Origin: JANOSH01 sp031415695 | GTDB lineage: Bacteria; Actinomycetota; Acidimicrobiia; Acidimicrobiales; Ilumatobacteraceae | Assembly: GCA_031415695.1 (NCBI GenBank) | Contig: JANOSH010000054.1 | Coordinates: 1 to 64,000, forward strand | Length of the DNA stretch: 64,000 nt | Direction: 5' to 3' | Shown here: positions 19,282 to 27,060 of the stretch, in pieces | How positions within the stretch are numbered: the stretch's first letter is position 1 | Layout of the letters: each line of letters begins with the position of its first letter | The notes under the pieces: model-generated | Databases searched by the model: none | What the model was told of the DNA's origin: nothing | Seen by the model: only the letters and a program-made list of their open reading frames with translations | Program-made: the position numbers and the translations under genes

Positions 19282-20400
19282 ATGCGCGACTTTTCTGACG
19301 ACATCAAGGCAGTGCGCCAGCGAGTGGCGGACGCCCACGGGTACTTGAAAGTCGATGCGACTCGTTTTCGCCTCATCGAACTCGAGGTCGAGGTGCAAAA
19401 GCCTGATCTGTGGGATGACCAGAACCGAGCAAAACAGGTCAACGCCGACTACGCCTCGGCCCGAGACGACCTTGCGCTCTACGACGGGCTCGTGGCCGAG
19501 GTCGACGATCTCGACGTGTTGCACGAGATGGCTCGTGACGAAGACGACGCGAGTCAGGAAGGTGATATCGCCGAAATCTTGGCCAGATTGCAGGCGCAGC
19601 TTGGGGAATTGGAGTTGCGGGCGCTGTTCACCGGGGACCACGACGAGATGGATGCAATCTGTCGAATTAGTACCAAGGATGGTGGTGTCGATGCGCAGGA
19701 CTGGTCTGAAATACTGTTGCGCATGTACTCACGGTGGGCCGAACGCCGAGGGTTTGAGCTCTCCGTCGATTACGTCAGCGAAGGCACCGAAGCGGGCATC
19801 ATGTCGGCTGAGTTTACGGTCAAAGGCCGGTACGCGTACGGGTTGATGTCGGCCGAACGAGGCACCCATCGTCTGGTGCGAATCAGCCCGTTCGACAACA
19901 ACGCTCGACGCCAGACCAGCTTTTCGGCTGTTGATGTGTATCCGGCGTTGGAAGATCCGGGCGAACTCGAAATTCCCGATAGCGAGATTCGTATGGAAGT
20001 CTTTCGTGCATCTGGCGCGGGTGGTCAGCACATCAACAAGACATCGTCAGCGGTACGGCTGATCCACACACCTACCGGTCTGGTCTCTAGTTCCCAGGAG
20101 GAACGCAGCCAGTTGCAGAACCGAGAGCGCGCCATGGGTCGACTGATGGCAATGATTTCGGTCCAACGAGACGAAGAACGAGCGGCCGAACTAGAAAAGA
20201 TTGCGGGCGGCCGCCAAGCACAGGTCGGTTGGGGCAGCCAGATTCGTTCGTATGTGCTTCAGCCGTATCAAATGGTAAAAGATCTTCGAAGCGATTTCGA
20301 AGTGGGCAACGTCACAGCAGTTCTGGATGGTGGAGAGCCCCTCGATGGGCTAATGGAGAGTGTTCTTCGGTGGAAACGTCAAATGAGCGAGGCGGAATAA
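19282..20400 (+). CDS. prfB: Peptide chain release factor 2
   Basis: RF2 recognises UGA and UAA and triggers peptide release. The 372-residue frame is continuous from the ATG. It has the UGA-reading SPF tripeptide in RISPFDNN and the catalytic GGQ in SGAGGQHINKTSSAVR. No in-frame UGA lies near codon 26, so the autoregulatory +1 frameshift of many prfB genes is absent, as is common in actinobacteria. The TAA stop overlaps the ATG of the next gene (TAATG). Confidence 0.96.
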   Translation: MRDFSDDIKAVRQRVADAHGYLKVDATRFRLIELEVEVQKPDLWDDQNRAKQVNADYASARDDLALYDGLVAEVDDLDVLHEMARDEDDASQEGDIAEILARLQAQLGELELRALFTGDHDEMDAICRISTKDGGVDAQDWSEILLRMYSRWAERRGFELSVDYVSEGTEAGIMSAEFTVKGRYAYGLMSAERGTHRLVRISPFDNNARRQTSFSAVDVYPALEDPGELEIPDSEIRMEVFRASGAGGQHINKTSSAVRLIHTPTGLVSSSQEERSQLQNRERAMGRLMAMISVQRDEERAAELEKIAGGRQAQVGWGSQIRSYVLQPYQMVKDLRSDFEVGNVTAVLDGGEPLDGLMESVLRWKRQMSEAE

Positions 20401-21155
20401 TGAACGCAGGCGGCAGTCGCAAAGTGGCGTGGGCAGTACATGCACTCACGGCATCGGGAATCTTATGTGGGTTAATGGGCGTGCTGTCGGTGATGGATAG
20501 CCGACCGCGGGCCGCATTGTTGTGGCTGATGGGCGCGCTCGTCATTGACGGCCTCGATGGTCCAATGGCTCGTGGCTGTGCGGTCAGGGTGCATTTGCCG
20601 AACATCGACGGCAACGTCCTGGACCTTGTCATCGACTACGTGACTTGCGTGGTAGCCCCCGTTTTGTTCCTCCACCAATTCAACATGCTGCCGGCCAAGC
20701 TCAGCCTTGTCGGTGCGGGAACAGTGCTTCTCACGGCGTTGTACTGCTACTCGCGAACCGACCTGACCACGCCCGACAACTACTTCAACGGATTCCCTGC
20801 CATGTGGGGCCTCGTGGTTAATGTGCTCTTCGTCGTGCAATCGTCGGCCAACGTCAACCTTGCCGTACTGCTGGTTTTCTCGTGTCTCACAGTCTCCAAC
20901 ATGCAGTTCCCGCACATCGTACGAGTCGTGTTTGCTCGACGATTGACGCTGTTGGTGGTGTCATTGTGGTTGACCACGATGGTGCTTATGACCATCGATT
21001 CGCCTCGAACCTCAACCATCGGGTCCGCGGTGCTGTTCGCGGGAACGGCATACTTGATGGCGTTGGCAGTGCGCCGAACGCTCTGTAGGCGTCGCGACAG
21101 CGAGTATGTTGACCCGATCAACGCAATCATCACCACGGCAGCTAGCGCCGCGTAG
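20400..21155 (+). CDS. pcs: Phosphatidylcholine synthase-like CDP-alcohol phosphatidyltransferase
   Basis: This is a 251-residue integral membrane enzyme closely resembling phosphatidylcholine synthase, which condenses CDP-diacylglycerol with choline. The Pcs-type signature is complete: WAVHALTASG at the start, IDGLDGPMAR as the CDP-alcohol motif, then LPNIDGNVLDLVIDYVTCV supplying the further Asp residues. Later segments are YFNGFPAMWGLVVNVLF and FPHIVRV. Seven or eight hydrophobic segments are visible. The ATG overlaps the prfB stop. The gene lies inserted between prfB and ftsE, which are often adjacent in actinobacteria. The C-terminus is overlapped by a minus-strand frame. Confidence 0.85.
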   Translation: MNAGGSRKVAWAVHALTASGILCGLMGVLSVMDSRPRAALLWLMGALVIDGLDGPMARGCAVRVHLPNIDGNVLDLVIDYVTCVVAPVLFLHQFNMLPAKLSLVGAGTVLLTALYCYSRTDLTTPDNYFNGFPAMWGLVVNVLFVVQSSANVNLAVLLVFSCLTVSNMQFPHIVRVVFARRLTLLVVSLWLTTMVLMTIDSPRTSTIGSAVLFAGTAYLMALAVRRTLCRRRDSEYVDPINAIITTAASAA

Positions 21156-21460
21156 ACCGACAGAGGCAAGTCGTGGCCGTTCGCCACTATGTAGGCCTCA
21201 GGGGCCACAAAGGCGATCGTCAGGGCCAGACCCCATCGCCAGACCTGGCTGATCTCCTGGTCAGCCACTGCGTACACGAACCGAGCCGAGGCCAGTCCAA
21301 ACAGTGCAGAAGCCATGAGTTCGACTACGGCCAGCCTTGGTATATCGATGCCGTATTGGGCGACTGTTGCGTTAGCGACAACGAGGCGAAGTGCCCCGTA
21401 CGCAACACAACCCACGATGGAGACGCGTTCCCTAGCCCGCCTGGTTTGCCTTGCCGCCAT
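20780..21460 (-). CDS. Small multi-pass membrane protein with long antisense tail (doubtful extent)
   Basis: The first 120 residues contain four good hydrophobic segments (about 14-33, 42-62, 73-93 and 98-118), separated by short polar loops and preceded by a basic start (MAARQTRRARERV). This looks like a real membrane protein and fills the gap between pcs and ftsE. Beyond about residue 125 the frame runs antisense through the pcs gene for the rest of its 226 codons, with composition that no longer looks like protein. The true product may be shortened by a missed frameshift, or the tail may simply be a tolerated overlap. No family was recognised. Confidence 0.45.
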   Translation of the reverse strand: MAARQTRRARERVSIVGCVAYGALRLVVANATVAQYGIDIPRLAVVELMASALFGLASARFVYAVADQEISQVWRWGLALTIAFVAPEAYIVANGHDLPLSVYAALAAVVMIALIGSTYSLSRRLQSVRRTANAIKYAVPANSTADPMVEVRGESMVISTIVVNHNDTTNSVNRRANTTRTMCGNCMLETVRHEKTSSTARLTLADDCTTKSTLTTRPHMAGNPLK

Positions 21461-21520
21461 AGCCGAAGGCTAGGGGATGACCCACGAAACCGGCGTCGAA
21501 CCACTAGGTTTAAGTCGGTC

Positions 21521-22198
21521 ATGATCAAGATCGACAATGTCACGAAGGTGTACAACAGCGACGTTACGGCGCTACGCGATGTCAACTTCGACGTTGCCAA
21601 GGGTGAGTTCGTGTTTCTCGTGGGCCAGTCGGGCTCGGGCAAGAGCACCCTTTTGCGACTGGTCAACAAACAAGAGGTCCCCGAGCGAGGTTCGGTGTGG
21701 GTGGCAGGGCAGTGCATCAACGAACTGCCCGGTCACAAGGTCCCTCGGCTGCGCCGAAACATCGGCAATATTTTTCAGGATTACAAGTTACTGCTCAACA
21801 AAACAGTGGCCGAGAACGTTGCCTTCGCGCTCGAAGTCATTGGCCGGCCCAAGCACGTCATCCGGACCCAGGTGCCAATGATTCTTGATCTTGTCGGCCT
21901 GGCCGACAAACAGGATCGGTTTCCGCATCAACTCTCGGGTGGCGAACAACAGCGTGTGTCAATCGCCCGGGCATTTGTGAATCGGCCATTGATCTTGCTC
22001 GCCGACGAGCCAACCGGCAACCTCGACCCGGCGACAGGCGAAGGCATCATGCGTTTGCTCGACCGCATCAACAAGACCGGCACCACTGTCATGATGGCAA
22101 CCCACGACCGAAGCATCGTCAACGCGATGCGTCGTCGTGTTATCGAACTGGACCGAGGCTCGATTATTCGAGACCAGGCCCGCGGCGTCTACGAGTAA
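21521..22198 (+). CDS. ftsE: Cell division ATP-binding protein FtsE
   Basis: This is the ABC ATPase that with FtsX controls peptidoglycan hydrolases at the septum. It is 225 residues. Walker A is GQSGSGKST at about 35-43, the Q-loop is NIFQDYKLL, the signature is LSGGEQQR, and Walker B is ILLADEPTGNLDP, followed by the FtsE-typical ATHDRSIVN. The ATG at 21521 was chosen at the canonical MIKIDNVTKVY start, though the frame is open further upstream. ftsX follows after 9 bases. Confidence 0.95.
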   Translation: MIKIDNVTKVYNSDVTALRDVNFDVAKGEFVFLVGQSGSGKSTLLRLVNKQEVPERGSVWVAGQCINELPGHKVPRLRRNIGNIFQDYKLLLNKTVAENVAFALEVIGRPKHVIRTQVPMILDLVGLADKQDRFPHQLSGGEQQRVSIARAFVNRPLILLADEPTGNLDPATGEGIMRLLDRINKTGTTVMMATHDRSIVNAMRRRVIELDRGSIIRDQARGVYE

Positions 22199-22207
22199 GG
22201 CAGACCT

Positions 22208-23107
22208 ATGTTTTCGAGAATTGTGTATATCCTTCGCGAGACGTTCGCGAACTTCACCCGCAACTTCACGCTGACACTTGCGGCGCTCATCACGATCTTT
22301 ATCTCGCTGACCCTGGTTGGGTTCACCCGGCTGGTCAACTATGGCGTCGAGAACCAGTTGCTGATTCTGAAAGACGGCGTCGAGGTTTCGATCTTCATGA
22401 ACGCCGATGCCACGACCGACCAAATCGATGCCGTGAAGGTCGATCTAGAGAACAACGGTCTGGTGAAATCGGCGCGCTACGTCACCAAGCAGGAGGCCCA
22501 AGAAGAAATCAAGCGGCTGTTCCCCAAGTCGCCCGAGATTGCGCTCGAAACACCGATCGAGAGCATTCCTACCTCGTTTCGAATCGTGCCGACGACGACT
22601 GAATCTGACGCAATCATCGCGCTAACAAATCAGTACCGGAACCGGCCGGGTGTGTACGTGGTGAGCTCGGCCGACGATGCCATTGATTTCATTCGAAAGG
22701 TCTCGAGCTTTGTTCGATGGGGCTCCCGCTTTGGCACGGTCTTTGCAGGAGCGGCCGCTATCTTACTCATTTGGAACACGATCCGAACTGCGATGTTTGC
22801 TCGGCGCCGTGAAATCGAAGTGATGAAGTTGGTCGGAGCTACCAACTGGTTCATCCGCTGGCCGTTCATCCTTGAAGGTGTGGCCCAAGGAGCATTGGGT
22901 GCTGGTTTGGCGTGCGGATCCTTGTGGTTTGGAAAGAATCTGTGGGCAGGAAAGGTATTGAACTCGTTGAGTTCGTCGCTGTCGTTCGAAAACTTGCAGG
23001 CAACGCCGCGCCAGTTCTGGTTCATTTGCATTCTGCTCATGGCAGCAGGCGTCATCGCGGGCGGAATTGTTTCCGCCGTTGCGGCCACCCGGTTCTTGGA
23101 CGTGTAA
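22208..23107 (+). CDS. ftsX: Cell division protein FtsX (permease-like)
   Basis: This is a 299-residue membrane partner of FtsE. It has a cytoplasmic N-terminus and a first membrane helix at about residues 20-40. The large extracellular domain (about 50-165) contains VSIFMNADATTDQID and SARYVTKQEAQEE. Three further helices form the permease core with RREIEVMKLVGATNWFIRWPF. The extracellular loop transmits the signal to cell-wall hydrolases, in mycobacteria RipC. smpB, often next in this gene order, is absent. Confidence 0.94.
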   Translation: MFSRIVYILRETFANFTRNFTLTLAALITIFISLTLVGFTRLVNYGVENQLLILKDGVEVSIFMNADATTDQIDAVKVDLENNGLVKSARYVTKQEAQEEIKRLFPKSPEIALETPIESIPTSFRIVPTTTESDAIIALTNQYRNRPGVYVVSSADDAIDFIRKVSSFVRWGSRFGTVFAGAAAILLIWNTIRTAMFARRREIEVMKLVGATNWFIRWPFILEGVAQGALGAGLACGSLWFGKNLWAGKVLNSLSSSLSFENLQATPRQFWFICILLMAAGVIAGGIVSAVAATRFLDV

Positions 23108-23129
23108 CCCCTGGGGTTAGGTTCACCTC

Positions 23130-23993
23130 GTGGACTTTTCCCAGATCATCTATGACATCACCGACGGCGTTGCGGTAATTACGCTCAACCGACCAGCCCA
23201 ACTGAACGCCTTCACGGGCACCATGATGCACGAACTCGTCGAAGCATTCGACCGAGTCGATGCCGACGACGACGTTCGCGCAGTCATCATCACTGGCTCG
23301 GGCCGGGGGTTCTGCGCCGGAGCCGATCTCTCGTCGGGCGGCGAAACGTTTGCATCCGGAGGAGGACCAGCCGACACAGCGGTCAATGGAGTCCCCCGCG
23401 ATGGGGGAGGTCGCGTCAGCCTGCGGATCTTCGACCTCAAGAAGCCGGTCATCGGGGCAATCAACGGTGCGGCAGTTGGCGTTGGCGTCACGATGACCTT
23501 GCCAATGGACATACGCCTGGCGTCAGAGAACGCGCGTTTCGGGTTCGTGTTTGCCCGGCGCGGCATCGTTCCCGAAGCATGCTCGTCGTGGTTCTTGCCT
23601 CGCGTGGTGGGCATATCGCGGGCAATGGAGTGGGTGTCGACCGGTCGGGTCTTCCCGGCTTCCGAGGCCCTCGCTGCCGGGTTGGTTCGAAGCGTCCATG
23701 CACCCGACGACTTGTTGCCCGCTGCTATCGAGCTGGCCCGTGAAATTGCCGACAATACGGCCCCGGTGAGCGTGGCCTTGTCGCGCCAGATGATGTGGCG
23801 GATGCTTGGTGCCGATCATCCAATGGAGGCTCACCGGGTTGACAGCCGGGGTATTTTGGCTAGAGGTCGAAGCGGCGATTCGAAGGAGGGTGTGATGTCG
23901 TTTTTGGAAAAGCGGCCTGCGGTGTTCCCAGTACGGGTGAGCGATGGCCTCCCGGACATCTTCCCGGATTGGTCAGACCCCACCTTCAGCTAA
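23130..23993 (+). CDS. Enoyl-CoA hydratase/isomerase family protein
   Basis: This is a crotonase-fold protein of 287 residues, starting at GTG. The oxyanion-hole segments are GSGRGFCAGADLSSG and KPVIGAINGAAVGVGVTMTL. The second catalytic region is RRGIVPEACSSWFLPRVVG with a Glu where hydratases place one of the two acids. The insert after GADL (about 20 residues rich in Gly) and the C-terminal part match CoA hydratases of broad actinobacterial type. The exact CoA substrate is not assignable. Followed after 16 bases by the truncated haemoglobin gene. Confidence 0.87.
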   Translation: MDFSQIIYDITDGVAVITLNRPAQLNAFTGTMMHELVEAFDRVDADDDVRAVIITGSGRGFCAGADLSSGGETFASGGGPADTAVNGVPRDGGGRVSLRIFDLKKPVIGAINGAAVGVGVTMTLPMDIRLASENARFGFVFARRGIVPEACSSWFLPRVVGISRAMEWVSTGRVFPASEALAAGLVRSVHAPDDLLPAAIELAREIADNTAPVSVALSRQMMWRMLGADHPMEAHRVDSRGILARGRSGDSKEGVMSFLEKRPAVFPVRVSDGLPDIFPDWSDPTFS

Positions 23994-24009
23994 CAAGCTG
24001 GCCGCACCT

Positions 24010-24390
24010 ATGAGTGATGTGACGTTGTACGAGACCGTTGGCGGCATGGCGTTCTTTGAACGCTTGGTCGATGTGTTTTACGACGGTGTCGAGGCCGATG
24101 CGGTTCTGTTGGGGTTGTATCCCGATCCGACTGACCTTGGCCCCGCCCGCCGTAGGTTTGCGTTGTTTCTCGCCCAATACTGGGGTGGACCAACGAGGTA
24201 CAACGACGAACGCGGCCATCCCAGACTCCGCATGCGACATGGCCCATTCGCCATTGATCCTGACGCCCGTGATCGGTGGCTGACGTGCATTCGCCATGCC
24301 GTCGACGTCTGTGCACCCCCGGTCGACGCGGCGGTCTTGTTGCTGGACTATTTCGAGATGGCAGCAGAGGCCATGCGCAACCGCGACTAG
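24010..24390 (+). CDS. glbO: Group II truncated haemoglobin
   Basis: This is a 126-residue globin of the 2-on-2 fold. Expected haem-pocket residues are visible: Tyr at B10 (FYDGV, Y24), proximal His in RMRHGPF (H77) and Trp at G8 in RDRWL (W90), the last typical of group II (HbO). Such proteins bind oxygen and may interact with respiratory membranes or detoxify NO or peroxide. The ATG at 24010 gives the canonical length. It is probably cotranscribed with the crotonase. Confidence 0.9.
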   Translation: MSDVTLYETVGGMAFFERLVDVFYDGVEADAVLLGLYPDPTDLGPARRRFALFLAQYWGGPTRYNDERGHPRLRMRHGPFAIDPDARDRWLTCIRHAVDVCAPPVDAAVLLLDYFEMAAEAMRNRD

Positions 24391-24397
24391 TTCCGCC

Positions 24398-25597
24398 TCA
24401 AGGGGCGCTAGGCGCGTTAGTGCCCTGCCCGCGGGCTGTCTCAATGGCCAGCGTGGCCACGAAGTCGTAGCCGGCAGTGTTAAAGTGCACCCCGTCGTTT
24501 GTTCGGCACGGAAATTCGGTGCCGTCGGGCCAGGTGCAGTGCGCCTGGTACTTGTGTTCGGGGGCAAGGACGGAGCGAAGGTCGATGTACGTAACGTAGG
24601 GGTGCACGCTTGCTTCGCTGGCGACGGCCGCCGAGATGACGGAGAGCTTGACGTCTAAGGGAGTGCTTCGTGCGGGTGGAAGCCCAATCCACACGAGTCG
24701 AACGCGGGCATAGTCGGCCTGTGCCATAAGCGCAGCCACACGAAGACGGTACTCGGCGATCCATTCATCGGTACCGAACTCGGCTGTTCCGGCGGCATCG
24801 GCGAATTGCAAAGGCTGGGCGTCGTTGGCCCCGAGGAGCACGAAAAGGGCATCGTGTTTGCCAGCATCGATTGCCTCGGCGATGTCGTGGGCCCAATCGT
24901 ACAAATCGGGTCGAGCTAGCCCGGTGGAAATGACGCCTTTGCCGTCGAGCTGCGCAATCTGGTGGGAGGCTCGCTGACGCTCTAACCCGAGGCCAAGCCC
25001 CTGGGCTAGCGAGTCGCCACCGAACCAAACTCGTAGGGGACCCTTGATACGGGGAGGAGCGGTGGGTGTGGTGACGGGGGCAGAGGTGATTGGAGGCGGG
25101 GCAACTGTGGAAGTCGGTACGACCGAAACCGCGGCTGCTGACGTTGAGACTGAGGTAGACGTTGACGTTGACGTTGACGTTGCGGCTGACGTTGCGGCTG
25201 ACGTTGCGGCTGACGTTGCGGCTGACGTTGCGGCTGACGTTGAGATCGACGTTCGCGATGTCGCGGAGGGTTGTGACATCGCTGACGTCGGACTGATCGA
25301 CGCCGAAGGCTTCACCGGCCTGATGTCTCGAATGCCTCGGACGATGCGGCCCGGAACATCGAGACCTGTTCGCTCAGACCAGTCAGTTGCCACCTTGGCC
25401 GAGGCCATCCACGTATCGCGATTGTTTCCCAACGGCTGTCGGCTGGCCGAGGCCGCAAGCGTGTTCGCGTTGAGGAGGGCCGCAAGACCGTAGGCAATTG
25501 CGCCGACCACGACAACGGACACCACCGAGTGGGTGGGGCGGGCCCGGCGTGGGGTTTGTTGTTCGGTTGGGGAGGTGGGTGAAAGAAGGTCGGTCAT
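24398..25597 (-). CDS. Membrane-anchored SGNH/GDSL hydrolase (DUF459-like)
   Basis: This is a 399-residue protein with a short cytoplasmic start and one membrane anchor (SVVSVVVVGAIAYGLAALL). A long Ser/Thr/Ala linker (about residues 110-175) precedes the SGNH hydrolase domain. The catalytic Ser is in WFGGDSLAQG, the oxyanion Asn in LLGANDAQP and the Asp/His in NDGVHFNTAGYDF. Similar proteins are often placed near cell-wall O-acetyl or lipid-modifying systems, but the substrate is unknown. I prefer the ATG at 25597 (MTDLLSPTSP). The open frame to 25762 would overlap the divergent DUF2510 gene. The linker is encoded by perfect short repeats. Confidence 0.8.
   Translation of the reverse strand: MTDLLSPTSPTEQQTPRRARPTHSVVSVVVVGAIAYGLAALLNANTLAASASRQPLGNNRDTWMASAKVATDWSERTGLDVPGRIVRGIRDIRPVKPSASISPTSAMSQPSATSRTSISTSAATSAATSAATSAATSAATSTSTSTSTSVSTSAAAVSVVPTSTVAPPPITSAPVTTPTAPPRIKGPLRVWFGGDSLAQGLGLGLERQRASHQIAQLDGKGVISTGLARPDLYDWAHDIAEAIDAGKHDALFVLLGANDAQPLQFADAAGTAEFGTDEWIAEYRLRVAALMAQADYARVRLVWIGLPPARSTPLDVKLSVISAAVASEASVHPYVTYIDLRSVLAPEHKYQAHCTWPDGTEFPCRTNDGVHFNTAGYDFVATLAIETARGQGTNAPSAP
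25150..25252. repeat. 6- and 12-base tandem repeats in the SGNH hydrolase linker
   Basis: Four GTTGAC-type hexamers are followed by five nearly perfect copies of the 12-base unit GCGGCTGACGTT. On the minus strand they encode the (T-S-A-A) and (T-S) repeats of the linker. Such perfect in-frame repeats are prone to slippage, so linker length probably varies between strains. Confidence 0.85.
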
Positions 25598-25673
25598 AGG
25601 CGGTCGAAGGACCGGCCCCAGCGCGGCGATTAACCGCTTCTCCACCCGAGCTAGATGGCATGCTATCCGAACT

Positions 25674-26255
25674 ATGCATGCGATGTCAGGGCCGACGTAT
25701 GAAGAAAAGCTGCGGTTGCGTGGCCGACAATGGGGATGGTTCGTGGCCATAACCTTCGTCACGGTTCTTGGCGGCGGTGTGGTTCTGGTTCCGTTCGTAC
25801 TCCTTGCGTGGTTCTACGCCGTCATCCGTTTTTTTGCGTCCACCATCAAGTTGCAAGATGGGCGGCTGCATGTGGGCGCAAAGTCGACTCCACTCGGTGG
25901 ACTCGATCTCTCCACTGTCGGTCGAGCGAAGAACAATTGGCCGTGGGCTATTTTCAGCGACCAGTGGCTGGGCGCGGTGCCGGTGTGGACCAAGGATTCC
26001 ATCGGCCTTACCGGTATTGACGACCATGGAAACAAGGTTCGGGTGGCACTGGGAACCAACCGGCGAGATGAGCTGCTGGCCGCGCTCACGGCTGGTGTGA
26101 CCCAAGCGCGTGGTAGTGTCTCGGGCACTGTATTGCCTCCACCAGTGCAGGTACCCCCGGGGTGGTACGACGATCCGTGGAACCCCGTGGGTCAGTTACG
26201 CTGGTTCGACGGCCGAGCCTGGACCGGTTACACCCATCAGCGTGGGTACCGATGA
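25674..26255 (+). CDS. Membrane protein with C-terminal DUF2510 domain
   Basis: This 193-residue protein has two closely spaced hydrophobic segments near the N-terminus (about 22-53) and a central beta-rich PH-like part (QDGRLHVGAKSTPLGGLDLSTV). A C-terminal DUF2510 motif reads PPGWYDDPWNPVGQLRWFDGRAWTGYT. DUF2510 is common in actinobacterial membrane proteins and has no established function. ATG codons at 25674 and 25683 are both possible. Its stop overlaps the rhomboid start (ATGA), so the two are translationally coupled. Confidence 0.8.
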   Translation: MHAMSGPTYEEKLRLRGRQWGWFVAITFVTVLGGGVVLVPFVLLAWFYAVIRFFASTIKLQDGRLHVGAKSTPLGGLDLSTVGRAKNNWPWAIFSDQWLGAVPVWTKDSIGLTGIDDHGNKVRVALGTNRRDELLAALTAGVTQARGSVSGTVLPPPVQVPPGWYDDPWNPVGQLRWFDGRAWTGYTHQRGYR

Positions 26256-27040
26256 TCCCGATTGCAGACGAGCATCCGACGCAACGTCGAGGTTGGGTAA
26301 CGATGGCCGTTATTGCCGTTTGCATTGTTGTGTTCTTCTTTGTTCAACCGACCGGTCGATCTACCTTCGACGTCGTGGACCCTCGTGTCGAGCAGTCCGA
26401 ATTGGAGTTCTCTCTCGATTGGGCAGCGGTGCCGTGCGAAGTCGTGAAAGGCCGGCCCCTGAGCGTCGATGAGGTCGATGCCACCTTCAGCGGAGAGAAC
26501 GGTTCGGCCTGCGGCATTGGCGACCCATCAACGTCGGATCACGCGAACAAGAACGTGTGGTTGGCGTTGCTGGTCAGCGTGTTTCTACATGGATCGATCG
26601 CCCACCTCGGCGGCAACATGTTGTTCCTGTGGATCTTTGGCAACAACCTTGAGGACCACAAGGGCCGGTTGTGGTTCATCGTCTTGTACCTGGTGGGTGG
26701 GCTGCTTGCCGACTTCACCCACATAGCGGTGGACCCCAACTCGACGGTTCCAGTGGTGGGAGCCTCGGGTGCTATAGCGGCGGTGATGGGTGCCTATCTC
26801 GTCTTGTGGCCCAACGTGAACATCAAATGTGTCATGCCATGGGGGGGCTTACGTAAAGTTACGGCCAAGTGGGTACTCGGTCTTTTTGTGTTCAGCCAGT
26901 TCCTCATCATGCTGGCGCCGTCGAATGTGTCGTGGGGTGCACACCTTGGCGGGTTCGTGTTCGGTGCGCTCGTCGGTTTGGCGTGGCGGTCGTCAGACAA
27001 CAAGAAGCGGACAGCGCTTCCGGCACCAACGCTCGTGTAA
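26252..27040 (+). CDS. Rhomboid family intramembrane serine protease
   Basis: This is a 262-residue intramembrane protease with about six membrane helices. The catalytic Ser172 lies in the GASGAI motif and His231 in GAHLGG. HGSIAHLGGNMLFLWIFGN supplies the conserved His/Asn of helix 2. A roughly 60-residue soluble loop between the first two helices (about 35-100) has two Cys residues. Rhomboids cleave membrane-protein substrates near the lipid surface. The coupled DUF2510 protein is a candidate partner or substrate, which is inference only. Confidence 0.9.
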   Translation: MIPIADEHPTQRRGWVTMAVIAVCIVVFFFVQPTGRSTFDVVDPRVEQSELEFSLDWAAVPCEVVKGRPLSVDEVDATFSGENGSACGIGDPSTSDHANKNVWLALLVSVFLHGSIAHLGGNMLFLWIFGNNLEDHKGRLWFIVLYLVGGLLADFTHIAVDPNSTVPVVGASGAIAAVMGAYLVLWPNVNIKCVMPWGGLRKVTAKWVLGLFVFSQFLIMLAPSNVSWGAHLGGFVFGALVGLAWRSSDNKKRTALPAPTLV

Positions 27041-27060
27041 CACACCGGTAGTGTCGGCCT

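Noticed and set aside
19282..19400. Programmed frameshift in prfB
   Set aside because: The frame is continuous from the ATG, with no in-frame UGA or upstream Shine-Dalgarno-like slippery site in the early codons.
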